Below, in pieces: positions 51,474 through 59,969 of a stretch of 64,000 nt of DNA. Below the pieces are notes generated by a model. It did not search any database. It was not told the origin of the DNA and saw only the letters and a list, made by a program, of their open reading frames with translations. Position 1 is the first letter of the stretch. The number at the start of each line of letters is the position of its first letter. The DNA is from Solirubrobacter sp963792915 (GTDB taxonomy: Bacteria; Actinomycetota; Thermoleophilia; Solirubrobacterales; Solirubrobacteraceae): the NCBI GenBank assembly GCA_963792915.1, contig CAWBYD010000008.1, positions 682,001 through 746,000 on the forward strand, in the 5' to 3' direction. Both the position numbers and the translations under genes were made by a program.

Positions 51474-51977
51474 ATGAAGCTGCGAATCATTCTGGCCGGG
51501 ACGGTGGCGCTAGCCGCGATCACGGCGCCCACGGCGTCGGCGCAGACGCAGCCGGTCGAGGGCGGGACCGTCGTCGGCGGCACCGTTCCGAGCATTCTGG
51601 AGCTGGTGCTCACGCAGCCGGCGACGGCGATGTTCTCGACGTTCACCAAGGCGAAGACCTATTCGATGTCCTTCAACGCCCAGGTGACGGCGACCGACAA
51701 CACGACGTTTCTCACGCTCGCCGACGGCAGCCGCGCCTCGGGCAAGAAGCTCGGCCACCTGGCGAGCGGCGCCAAGACGCTGCCGAACCCGCTGGAGGCC
51801 TCGGTCAAGGGCGCGTTCCAGAAGCTGGACACGACATTGGACCCGCAGCTCGCGAAGTGGACCGATGCGGTCACGCGCGCGCCGGCGAAGGTCAAGCTGC
51901 GCCAGAAGGTGACGCGCAAGCCCAAGGGAAGCTACCGCGGGGTCGTGCTGGTCACCCTCTCGACCGAGACGCCGTAA
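51474..51977 (+). CDS. Secreted WxL-like small surface protein
   Basis: 167 residues. Signal peptide LAGTVALAAITAPTASAQ. Then VPSILELVLTQPATAMFSTFTKAKTYSMSFNAQVTATDNTTFLTLADGS, a pattern of a WxL-type beta protein (LxL.. FG.F..G..YT.S..A.VT.T....LSV.D), ending in LRQKVTRKPKGSYRGVVLVTLS. No WxL tryptophan motif is present, so the relation is by pattern and context only. It lies between the two DUF916-like genes. Confidence 0.75.
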   Translation: MKLRIILAGTVALAAITAPTASAQTQPVEGGTVVGGTVPSILELVLTQPATAMFSTFTKAKTYSMSFNAQVTATDNTTFLTLADGSRASGKKLGHLASGAKTLPNPLEASVKGAFQKLDTTLDPQLAKWTDAVTRAPAKVKLRQKVTRKPKGSYRGVVLVTLSTETP

Positions 51978-52013
51978 CGGGTCTCATTCACGAACGAAAC
52001 AGAGGAGCTTGAA

Positions 52014-52811
52014 GTGAAGTTGCTACGGAGTCGGCATGTCGCCGGCGCCCTCAGCCTGGCCGTCGCCGGGGTTGCGACGGGCGCTGTGATCGCTCGGGCC
52101 GACGACTCCGCCGCGCCCCGCGCGCACGCGTCCGCGGGCGGCGTTCAGCTGACCCCGGCGACCGTGGAGACGACCGCCAAGCGCGGCACCATCGGCGCGG
52201 TCACGGTCAAGAACACCACCACGGACATCCTCAGGGTGCAGGTGCGCGTGCGGCCGTGGAACCAGAACCGCACCACCTGGGCGGTCTCCCCGAACCTCAA
52301 GGCCACGTTCACCCACTACGTGAAGGCGACGAGGTCCTCGTTCACGCTCAAGCCGGGCTCGCGCACGGTCACGTTGAAGATGGTGCGGATGCCCCGGGGC
52401 CGCTCGCTGTACGGCGGCATCGAGGTCTTCGCCAAGCCGCGCAACGCCAAGGCGCGCAACGGGATCATCCCGCAGTACCGCGTCGTCGGGCGCCTGCGGC
52501 TGAACCCCGCGGCCAAGCGGCCGAACGCGCGCATCGGCAACATGGACGTCGTCGGCGCCGGCAGGAACCGCGTGATGATCCTCGCGGTGCGCAACATCGG
52601 CAACACGCTGGACGCGATCGGCGGCTCGGTGAGCGTCAGTGGCCCGACCGCCCGCAACGGCAACGTCACGCCGGTGGCGGTCGTGCCCGGCCAGGTCGTG
52701 TACCTGAAGGGCGCGAACGTCAACGGGATGAAGCGCGGCAGCTACACCGCGACGTGGACGCTGAGCCAGGGCAGCAAGCACTACACGGTCAAGAAGACGT
52801 TCAGTCTGTAA
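52014..52811 (+). CDS. Secreted DUF916-like protein B
   Basis: 265 residues. Signal peptide (GALSLAVAGVATGAVIARA). VQLTPATVETTAKRGTIGAVTVKNTTTDILRVQVRVRPW parallels protein A, as do SLYGGIEVFAKP and YRVVGRLRLNP; the end is HYTVKKTFSL. GTG start with GAGGAG upstream. Last gene of the cluster; the 3' end overlaps a convergent pseudogene by 11 bp. Confidence 0.8.
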   Translation: MKLLRSRHVAGALSLAVAGVATGAVIARADDSAAPRAHASAGGVQLTPATVETTAKRGTIGAVTVKNTTTDILRVQVRVRPWNQNRTTWAVSPNLKATFTHYVKATRSSFTLKPGSRTVTLKMVRMPRGRSLYGGIEVFAKPRNAKARNGIIPQYRVVGRLRLNPAAKRPNARIGNMDVVGAGRNRVMILAVRNIGNTLDAIGGSVSVSGPTARNGNVTPVAVVPGQVVYLKGANVNGMKRGSYTATWTLSQGSKHYTVKKTFSL

Positions 52812-53362
52812 GCCAGTCTCCGGCGCCGGCCGTCAGCGGTCCCGGTGTCTCGTGCGGCAGCGTCGTCGCGTGCACCCCGTTGCGCGCGACGACCGCCCCG
52901 CGCTCGCGCAGGCCGGCCAGCGCGCCGGCGATCAGCGCGTCCGGGCTCGTGCCCAGCCGGGCTGCGGCGGCGCGTACCCACGGCATCGCCGCCAGCCGCG
53001 CCGGTGACGACGGGCGCGTCATCAGGTGCGAGATCACGGCCCGGCGCACCGCGTGCCAGACGGCGCGCTCGGGATCTGCGGCGAACTGCGCGTAGCGCGC
53101 GAGCGTGCGCTCCACCGCGGCGGGGACGTCTCGCTCCGGCGCATCCTCGACGTGCTCGCCGTCCGCGAGCGCGCGGTCGACCCGGTAGGGACCGACGTCG
53201 AACCCGAGGAAGCGCACGTCGCAGGCGCGTGGGTCGCGCGCGTTGATGAGCGCGGCCTCGCTCGCGTGCCGCTGCCGGCGTCGACCAGGACGGGCCGGGC
53301 GCCGCGCACAGCGCCACGTTCGCGCTCGGCGCGGCGCGAACGTCCAGCGCGACGCGGCTCAC
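52801..53362 (-). pseudogene. Decayed MBL-fold metallohydrolase
   Basis: Three frames must be joined: SRVALDVRAAPSANVALCA, then PVLVDAGSGTR, then SEAALINARDPRACDVRFLGF onward. Each junction is explained by one missing base (562 bp = 3n+1). The GTG at 53362 overlaps the upstream stop (GTGA), supporting the start. The N- and C-terminal parts (VDRALADGE; VPAAVERTLARYAQF; AVISHLMTRP) match MBL-fold proteins with a C-terminal winged helix, but the HxHxDH metal site and the region between ADGE and VERTLARY are absent, so it cannot be a working hydrolase. Confidence 0.68.
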
Positions 53363-55785
53363 AGGTAGTCGGGCCGCAGGGCGATCGCGCGCGGCTTGCC
53401 CATGTGGTAGCCCTGCGCGAAGTCGACCCCGAGCTCGCTCAGCAGGTCGACGGTCTGGTCGTCGCCGACGAACTCGGCCGTGGTCTGCTTGCCGAGCCCC
53501 GCGGCGATCTGCACGATCGCGCGCACGGTCAGCTGGTCGGTGCGGCTGGTGGGCAGCGATTTGATGAAGTCGCCGTCGATCTTGACCATGTCGAACGGCA
53601 GGTACTTGAGGTAGTAGAACGAGCCGAAGCCGGCACCGAAGTCGTCGAGCGCGAACTGGCACCCGAGCTCGGCGAGCCCGTCGGCGAGCGTGCGCGCGCG
53701 CTCCATGTTGACGATCGCCGACGTCTCGGTGACCTCGAAGATCAGGCACGTCGGGTCGATCGGGGCGTTGCGGACCTCGGCGGCGATGAAATCCATCACG
53801 GACGGATCGGTGATCGACTCGCCGGACAGGTTCACGTCCACGCCGAGCCAGCCGAGGCCGGCCGCCTGGCGCTCGGCCAGCAACCGGATCGCGCGCGCGA
53901 TCACCCAGCGGTCGATCTCCTTCATCAGCCCGAAGCGCTCGGCGATCGGCAGGAATTGCCCGGGCGCGATCACGCCGTCGTCGGCGAGCATCCGGATCAG
54001 AAGCTCGCTGCGCTCGGCGCGGCCGCTGCGCACGCCGACGATCGGCTGCTCGTAGAGCACGAAGCCCTCGCCCTCGAGCGCGCCGCGGATGCGCTCGGCC
54101 CAGGTCATCTGGGTGCGCAGGCGCTCCGGCGCCGCGCCGCCGCCGGCGCCTGCGACCGACACGCGGTCGCGCCCGCGCTCCTTGGCGTCGAACAGCGCGG
54201 TCTCCGCCTGGGCCAGCAGCTCCGCGGCGTCGAGGTCGGGCTCGCCGTCCACCAGCGTCAGCCCGATCGACACGCTCGTGCGCGCGCGGCCGACCGCCGA
54301 GCGCTGGCGGGCCGCGCGCAGCAGCTCGTCGGCGAGCTTGGCGGCGCCCGCGGCGGGCGTCCCGGGGAGGATCACGCCGAACACGTTGCCACCGAGGCGC
54401 CCGAGGATGTCGCTCTTGCGCACGCGCTCGCGCAGCGTGCCCGCGAGCCAGCCGAGCAGCTCGTCGCCCGCGGCGTGGCCGTAGGTGTCGTTGATGTACT
54501 TGAAGTGGTCCAGGTCCACGACCAGGACCGCCGCCGACTCGCCGGAGCGGCGCCCGTGGTCGACGATCCACTCGAGCTCCTCCTGGAACCGGCGGCGGTT
54601 GAAGATCCCGGTCAGCGCGTCGTAGTCGGTCAGGTAGCGCAGCTGGCCCTCGTAGCGCTTGCGTTCGCTGACGTCCTGGACCTGCAGCACGACGAAGCCC
54701 GTGTCGCCGACCAGCGCGGCGAGCGCGTAGGTGAAGATGATCGAGCCGTCGCGGTGCAGATAGCGGGTCTCGCCGGCCACGGTCGCCTCGCCGGCGCGCA
54801 GCGCGGCGGAGTAGGCGGTCATCGCGTCGCGCTCCTCGGGGTGCAGCAGCTCGCGGGCCGGGAAGCCGATCAGGTCCTGCTGCTCGTAGCCGGTCATGTC
54901 GCACATGGCGGGATTGGCCTCGGCGATCCGCCCGTCGGTCAGCCCGATCAGCGCCATCCCGATCGGCGCGTGCGTGAACGCCGCGGCAAAGCGCGCCGTC
55001 GCCTCCTGCAGTTGCGTCTCCGCGCGGCGCTGGAGCGTCACGTCGCGCGACACGCCCACCGCCCCGATCACGCTCCCGCTGCCGTCGCGGATGGGGGAGA
55101 GCGTGCTCGCGATCACCACCTCGGTGCCGTCACGGCGCCGGCGTGTGCTCTCGCGCCGCACGGTCTCGCCGCGCAGGAGCTCCGGCGGCGGCTCCTGCTC
55201 GTGGCCGTCCGCGGTCGGCACCAGCGCCCATCCCTGACGGCCCAGCACCTCGCGCTCGGAGAAGCCGAACAGCATCGTCGCGCCCTGGTTCCAGGCCGTG
55301 ACGCGGCCCTCGAGGTCGATCGCCACGATCGCGTCTGCGGAGTGCTCCACCAGCGCGGCCAGCCGCGCCCGGTCCGCCTCGATCCGCACGCGCTCGGAGA
55401 CGTCGCGCTGGATCGTCGCGACACCGACGATGTGGCCGCGGGCGTCGACGATCGGGTCGGCGCTGAGGGCGACCGCGAAGCGCGTGCCGTCGCGGCGCAG
55501 GCGCTCGGTCTGGAACTCGTCCACGCGCTCGCCGCCGAGCACCCGGCGGCGCATCGAAGCCGTCTCCTCGCGCCGCTCGGGCGGACTCAGGAAGGCGGCC
55601 GGGCGGCCGAGCACCTCGTCGGCGCGGTAGCCGTACATGCGCTCGGCGCCGCCGTTGAACGCGGTCAGCCGTCCCTCGCGGTCGGAGGCCAGGATCGCGT
55701 CGTGCGAGCTGACGACCGCCGCGTTGCCGTTCCGGCGGCTGCGGCCGGTCAGGCGACGGTGGGACTGGGCTGGACGTCGCTTCAT
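53359..55785 (-). CDS. PAS-PAS-PAS-GGDEF-EAL protein, likely c-di-GMP phosphodiesterase
   Basis: 808 residues. Three PAS domains (about 25-130, 143-255, 268-375), GGDEF (about 390-550) and EAL (about 565-805). The GGDEF signature is GGNVF, so cyclase activity is probably lost. The EAL site is intact: SELLIRM, VNLSGESI, FEVTETS, ALDDFGAGFGS with VKIDGDFIK, TTAEFV and AQGYHMGKP. It should hydrolyse c-di-GMP, with PAS and perhaps GTP-binding GGDEF control. It overlaps the MBL remnant by 4 bp. ATG start. Confidence 0.93.
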   Translation of the reverse strand: MKRRPAQSHRRLTGRSRRNGNAAVVSSHDAILASDREGRLTAFNGGAERMYGYRADEVLGRPAAFLSPPERREETASMRRRVLGGERVDEFQTERLRRDGTRFAVALSADPIVDARGHIVGVATIQRDVSERVRIEADRARLAALVEHSADAIVAIDLEGRVTAWNQGATMLFGFSEREVLGRQGWALVPTADGHEQEPPPELLRGETVRRESTRRRRDGTEVVIASTLSPIRDGSGSVIGAVGVSRDVTLQRRAETQLQEATARFAAAFTHAPIGMALIGLTDGRIAEANPAMCDMTGYEQQDLIGFPARELLHPEERDAMTAYSAALRAGEATVAGETRYLHRDGSIIFTYALAALVGDTGFVVLQVQDVSERKRYEGQLRYLTDYDALTGIFNRRRFQEELEWIVDHGRRSGESAAVLVVDLDHFKYINDTYGHAAGDELLGWLAGTLRERVRKSDILGRLGGNVFGVILPGTPAAGAAKLADELLRAARQRSAVGRARTSVSIGLTLVDGEPDLDAAELLAQAETALFDAKERGRDRVSVAGAGGGAAPERLRTQMTWAERIRGALEGEGFVLYEQPIVGVRSGRAERSELLIRMLADDGVIAPGQFLPIAERFGLMKEIDRWVIARAIRLLAERQAAGLGWLGVDVNLSGESITDPSVMDFIAAEVRNAPIDPTCLIFEVTETSAIVNMERARTLADGLAELGCQFALDDFGAGFGSFYYLKYLPFDMVKIDGDFIKSLPTSRTDQLTVRAIVQIAAGLGKQTTAEFVGDDQTVDLLSELGVDFAQGYHMGKPRAIALRPDYL

Positions 55786-55835
55786 CGCCGGACCACTACC
55801 ACGGTGAGGATAGTCGGCAAGATCAGCGTTAGTTG

Positions 55836-55854
55836 CCGGTTAACGTCGAACCGG
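55836..55854. promoter_or_regulatory. Inverted repeat before blaI-like gene
   Basis: CCGGTT-N7-AACCGG, perfect 6-bp arms, 15 bp before the BlaI-type GTG. Probable operator for autorepression, by analogy with BlaI/MecI systems. Confidence 0.5.
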
Positions 55855-55869
55855 TAGGGTCGCGCGGCC

Positions 55870-56253
55870 GTGAGCGACATCGCCCCACCGCCGCTGCACG
55901 AGCTCGAGTCCGAGGTGATGGACGAGGTCTGGACGCGCGGGGAGGCGACGGTGCGCGACGTGCAGGAGGCGCTCAACAGCCGCGGCGGCAAGGTCCGCGC
56001 CTACACGACGCTGCTGACGGTGATGACGCGGCTGGACGGCAAGGGCCTGCTGGTACGCCGGCGCGCCGGGCGCCTGGACGTCTACGCCCCGGCGCTGTCT
56101 CGCCCGGACTATCTCGAGGCGCGGGCCGAGGCCCAGGTCGCCGCGCTGGTGGATGACTTCGGGGATCTCGCGCTCGCGCAGTTCGCGCGTCACGTGGACC
56201 GGCTGGACCCGGAGCGGCTCGAGAAGCTGCGCCGGCTCGCCGGCGATGGCTGA
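55870..56253 (+). CDS. BlaI/MecI/CopY-family repressor
   Basis: 127 residues. Winged helix PLHELESEVMDEVWTRGEATVRDVQEALNSRGGKVRAYTTLLTVMTRLDGKGLLVRRRAG, C-terminal dimerisation helices. In the family, a partner membrane peptidase inactivates the repressor on a cell-wall signal. GTG start. The stop overlaps the M56 start by 8 bp, a classic blaI-blaR pair layout. Confidence 0.93.
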   Translation: MSDIAPPPLHELESEVMDEVWTRGEATVRDVQEALNSRGGKVRAYTTLLTVMTRLDGKGLLVRRRAGRLDVYAPALSRPDYLEARAEAQVAALVDDFGDLALAQFARHVDRLDPERLEKLRRLAGDG

Positions 56254-57133
56254 CGCGGGCGGCGTCCGGCGGGCGGAGCTCGCCGTCGGGGCGTTCGGCG
56301 CCACCGCGCTGCTGCTCTCGCTCGTGTTCGTGCTCGATGCCGTGCGCTTCCACCACGACATCCTCCTCGACGCGCTGCGGTTGCGCTCCGACCTGCGCGG
56401 CTACCTGCTGCTGGCGCTCGCGGCGTTCGACCTCGCGGCAATGGTCCGCGCGGCGCGGGCGCTGGCCCGCGGCCTGGTCGCGCATCGTCGCGTGGCGCGG
56501 CTGCCGCTGCGCGACACGCGCGTGCTCGCCGGCCGGCGCGTCGCCGTCGTGCGGGGCGTGCGGCCGGTCGCGTTCTGCTCCGGGCTGCTGCGCCCGCGGA
56601 TCGTGATCTCCGAGGGCGTGCTCGGGTTGGGTGCGGGCGCCGTGTCGGCGATCGTCGAGCATGAGGCGGCGCACGCCGCCCGCCGCGATCCGCTGCGCAT
56701 CCTCGTGGCGCGGGCCGTGGGCGAAGCGTTCTCGCCGGCCCCGTCGTTTCGCGCCCTGAGCCGGCGCGAGCAGGCGCTGACCGACCTCGCCGCCGACGCC
56801 GGCGCGGTCCGCGCGCTCGGCGAGGCGCGCCCGCTCGCCGCCGCGCTGCTCGCGTTCGGAGACGGCGCGGGCATCGCGCCCGAACGGGTGGACCGGCTGG
56901 CCGGGGAGCGGCCCGCGCACGAGGTGCCGCGCGCGCTGCTGGTCGGCGCCGGCGTGGTCGTCGGCACGCTCGTCGCCATGCTCGCGCTCGCGCTCGCGCT
57001 GCCCGGGCAGCCGTCCGTCTGCCTGCCGCTCGCGACCGCGCCGGCGTGGACGCTGGCGGCGATCGGCGCCCGCCTCGCGGCGATGTGGCCCGCCTGGCTC
57101 AGCGCCCGCCGCGCCGCCGCGTTCCTGGGCTAG
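56246..57133 (+). CDS. M56-family membrane metallopeptidase (BlaR1-like)
   Basis: 295 residues. The zinc motif HEAAH appears in IVEHEAAHAARRDP, with the third ligand probably in the ADAGAV region. Membrane segments: ATALLLSLVFVLDAV, LLLALAAFDLAAMV, LVGAGVVVGTLVAMLALALAL, and a last one. It lacks the extracellular penicillin-binding sensor domain of BlaR1, so the signal differs. It would cleave or trigger loss of the BlaI-type repressor. It shares a CTAG stop with the convergent RTX gene. Confidence 0.88.
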   Translation: MADAGGVRRAELAVGAFGATALLLSLVFVLDAVRFHHDILLDALRLRSDLRGYLLLALAAFDLAAMVRAARALARGLVAHRRVARLPLRDTRVLAGRRVAVVRGVRPVAFCSGLLRPRIVISEGVLGLGAGAVSAIVEHEAAHAARRDPLRILVARAVGEAFSPAPSFRALSRREQALTDLAADAGAVRALGEARPLAAALLAFGDGAGIAPERVDRLAGERPAHEVPRALLVGAGVVVGTLVAMLALALALPGQPSVCLPLATAPAWTLAAIGARLAAMWPAWLSARRAAAFLG

Positions 57134-58320
57134 CCTTTCTTGCGGATCTCGCAGTCGGCCGCGACCTTGGTGCGCGTGCGGTTGCCCTTGAAGCGCGACA
57201 CGATCACGGTGTCCTTGCCGGCCCCGCAGGCGATGCGCGCGCTGCCCTTGGCGATGATCGCCACGATCGAGTCGTCGCCGGCGCCCGCGTCGACCTTGGT
57301 GCTGCCGCCGGCCGTGACGCGGATGTTGTCGTTGCCGTTGCCGCCGAAGATCGCGCTCGAGACGCCGTTGCCCTGGATGTAGTCGTCGCCGTCGCCGCCC
57401 ATCAGCGTGTTGAAGCCGCGGCCGCCGTAGATCGTGTCGGCGCCGAACCCGCCGCTGATGTAGTCCTTCTGCCGGCGCGCCGCGGCGCCCCCGTTGTCGT
57501 GCAGCGAGTCGCCCCACAGGACGTCGTCGCCGCCCTCGCCGTAGAGCTTGTTGGAGCTGTGGCCGCCGAGCAGCTTGTCGTTGCGGTCGGTGCCGTGCTT
57601 GGTCCCGCTGCCCGACCAGCTGGTGCCGCGCGTCGGGTCGGCCTCCGGCGCCTGCTCGACGACGTTCTCGCAGTTCTTGATGCGGCCGTCGCGGATCGCC
57701 TGATCGTTGGAGATCCCGCCGGGCCGCCCGCGGGGATTGATGTAGATCGTGTCCGTGCCGTCGCCACAGTCGACCGAGTCGACCGCGCTGCCCGAGTTCA
57801 CGTAGACCTGATCGTCGCCCGGCCCGGCGTCGATCCGGTCCGGCCCCGTGTCGGAGTGGATCAGGTCGTTGCCGTTGCCGCCGTGGATCTCGTCGCCGCC
57901 CGAGCCGCCGTCGATGTCGTCGTTGCCGTCGGCGCCGAACAGCTTGTCGGGCGCCTCGTTGCCCGCGAGCTTGTCGTCGCCCGGCCCGCCGATCAGCGTG
58001 TCGTGGCCGACGCCGCCGAGCTCTGAGTCATTGCCGTTGCCGCCGTCGAGGTGGTCGTCGCCGGAGCCGCCGTCGATGATGTCGTTGCCGTCGTCGCCCT
58101 CGATCTCGTCCGGGCCGGTGTCGCCGGCGAGCTGGTCGTCGCCCGCCCGGCCGATGATCACGTCATGGCCGCCCTGCCCGCTGATGACGTCCGGCCCGTC
58201 GCTGCCGCGCAGCGTCTGCGCGGCGTTGGTGCCGAGGATCGTGTCGGCCGCCGCGGTGCCCGTGACGGCGAGCGCGCCGAGAATGGCCAGAAGAAGCAGG
58301 TGACGAATGCGAGTGGACAC
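57130..58320 (-). CDS. Secreted RTX/hemolysin-type calcium-binding repeat protein
   Basis: 396 residues. Signal peptide LLLLAILGALAVTGTAAA after a short basic start. About 16 nonapeptides of form GGxGxDxLx run through residues 30-180 (GGSGDDHLDGGNGND; GGPGDDKLAG), then more after a non-repetitive linker (GGDGDDYIQGNG). These fold into a calcium-binding beta-roll. Unusually it carries a Sec signal and no obvious C-terminal type I secretion signal. GTG start at 58320 preceded by GGAGG at 5 bp. Role unknown. Confidence 0.9.
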   Translation of the reverse strand: MSTRIRHLLLLAILGALAVTGTAAADTILGTNAAQTLRGSDGPDVISGQGGHDVIIGRAGDDQLAGDTGPDEIEGDDGNDIIDGGSGDDHLDGGNGNDSELGGVGHDTLIGGPGDDKLAGNEAPDKLFGADGNDDIDGGSGGDEIHGGNGNDLIHSDTGPDRIDAGPGDDQVYVNSGSAVDSVDCGDGTDTIYINPRGRPGGISNDQAIRDGRIKNCENVVEQAPEADPTRGTSWSGSGTKHGTDRNDKLLGGHSSNKLYGEGGDDVLWGDSLHDNGGAAARRQKDYISGGFGADTIYGGRGFNTLMGGDGDDYIQGNGVSSAIFGGNGNDNIRVTAGGSTKVDAGAGDDSIVAIIAKGSARIACGAGKDTVIVSRFKGNRTRTKVAADCEIRKKG

Positions 58321-58371
58321 AATGGCCTCCTTGCCCGAGGTGTCCAGAACGGTAACGGAGCGGCGGCTCAC

Positions 58372-59127
58372 GTGCTTGCCGTGAGTGCCGTCGCCGTGCT
58401 GGCGCTGATGTTGATGACATGGACGCTGAGCCTCATCCTCCGCGACGTCTCGATCGTCGACGTCGCGTGGGGCCTCGGGTTCGTCGTCGTGGCCTGGATC
58501 GGCGTCGCAGAGGGAGACGGGACGCGCCGCTGGCTGGTCGCGGCGCTCGTGACCGTGTGGGGATTGCGGCTCGCGGGCTACATCGCGCACCGCAAGCTGC
58601 GCGACCGGCGCGAGGACCCGCGCTACGCGGCCTGGCGCGAGCGCCACGGCGCGCGCTTCTGGCTCGTCAGCCTGCCCAACGTGTTCCTGCTCCAGGGCGT
58701 GCTGGTGCTCGTCGTGTCGCTGCCGCTGCAGGGAACCAAGGATGGCGCGCCGGGAGTCCTCGACTGGCTCGGCGTGGTCATCTGGGCGACCGGCGTGTTC
58801 TTCGAGGCCACGGGCGATGCGCAGCTCGCGCGCTTCAAGGCCGATCCGGCGAACCGCGGCCGCGTGATGGACCGCGGGCTCTGGCGCTACACCCGTCACC
58901 CCAACTACTTCGGCGACTTCATCGTCTGGTGGGGCCTGTACGTGATCGCGCTCTCGGCGGGCGCGTGGTGGTCGCTGCCCGGTCCGCTCGTGATGACGCT
59001 GCTGCTCACGCGCGTCTCCGGCAAGGACCACCTCGAGAAGTCGATGTCGGCCCGGCCCGGCTACGCCGACTACGTCGCCCGGACCTCGGGCTTCGTCCCG
59101 CTGCCGCCGCGCGGCGCCAGCCGGTAG
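58372..59127 (+). CDS. DUF1295-family membrane protein (steroid 5-alpha-reductase-like)
   Basis: About 251 residues. Helices VLALMLMTWTLSLILRDVSIVDVAWGLGFVVVAW, WLVAALVTVWGLRLAGYIAHRKL, VFLLQGVLVLVVSLPLQG; C-terminal catalytic-type block GLWRYTRHPNYFGDFIVWWGLYV and EKSMSARPGYADYVARTSGFVP. Members are predicted NADPH-dependent reductases of lipid-like substrates; physiological substrate unknown. Start between GTG 58372 and GTG 58381. Overlaps the convergent methyltransferase remnant by 58 bp. Confidence 0.88.
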   Translation: MLAVSAVAVLALMLMTWTLSLILRDVSIVDVAWGLGFVVVAWIGVAEGDGTRRWLVAALVTVWGLRLAGYIAHRKLRDRREDPRYAAWRERHGARFWLVSLPNVFLLQGVLVLVVSLPLQGTKDGAPGVLDWLGVVIWATGVFFEATGDAQLARFKADPANRGRVMDRGLWRYTRHPNYFGDFIVWWGLYVIALSAGAWWSLPGPLVMTLLLTRVSGKDHLEKSMSARPGYADYVARTSGFVPLPPRGASR

Positions 59128-59930
59128 TGCGAGACGAGCCACTCGTCGCCGCCGCCCCAGCGCAGCAGGAGGTCGTGCGAGGGCATCGTCCCGGCGGTGA
59201 AGAAGCGCTCCGCGGCCCACGTGTTCTCGAAGCGGTAGCCGTGGTTGCGATGCGAGAAGACGTGGATGAACGCGCGGCCGTCGCTCTCGAGCCAGCCCGC
59301 CACGTGCGCCAGCGCCTGCCTCCAGTTGCGCAGGTGCTCGAACATCTCGATCGAGATCACGCGGTCGAAGCGCCGGCCGGGGTCGAAGACGTTCGCATCG
59401 ACCGTCTGCACCTGCGGCATGGCGAGCCCGCGCCGGTCGCGCTCGGCCTCGATGTACTCACGCTGCGGGCGCGAGTTCGAGACCGCGAGCACGCGCGCGT
59501 TCGGGTAGCGCTCGGCGAGCCACAGCGAGAGCGAGCCCCAGCCGCAGCCGAGATCGAGGATCTCCATCCCGTCCTCGACGCCGGCGCGCTCTCAGGTCAG
59601 GGTGAGCATCGCCTCCTCGGCCGCCGCCAGGTCGTCGACGCCCGGGCCCCACAGGCACGAGCTGTACTTGCGCCGCGGGCCGAGGAAGAGCGCGAAGAAC
59701 TCGGCCGGCAGCTCGTAGTGCTGCTCGTTGGCCTTCTGCGGCAGCTCGGCGATCTGGCCGTGCGACATGTGCCACACGAGCGCGCGCTGGCGGTCCTCCT
59801 GGGCCTCGATCCCGCCCTCGCGCTCGCGCCGCAGGCGTGCGCGAGTGGCGATCCGCGACCCCTGCCGCAGCGCCGCGTCCGGCAGCAGATGGCGCTGCAG
59901 CGCCTCGTCGAGCAGCCGGTAGCGGAGCAT
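59070..59930 (-). pseudogene. SAM-dependent methyltransferase (CFA synthase-like) interrupted by in-frame TGA
   Basis: 287 codons with one in-frame TGA at 59594-59592. Before it: KANEQHYELPAEFFALFLGPRRKYSSCLW..AAEEAMLTLT; after it: ERAGVEDGMEILDLGCGWGSLSLWLAERYPNARVLAVSNS, EMFEHLRNW and HVFSHRNHGYRFENTW. This is the order of cyclopropane-fatty-acid-synthase-like methyltransferases, which normally have Cys at the TGA position (TCERA). The C-terminus is also short: normal members have about 50 more residues, and the last residues here are antisense to the DUF1295 gene. Confidence 0.75.
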
Positions 59931-59969
59931 TGGCGCAGTATGCGCGGTGCATTAGGCTCCGGATCACAG

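Noticed and set aside
59556..59594. Selenocysteine insertion at the methyltransferase TGA
   Set aside because: The following hairpin has only a 5-bp stem, no Sec genes are in the window, and the gene is also truncated. Kept only as a checkable alternative.
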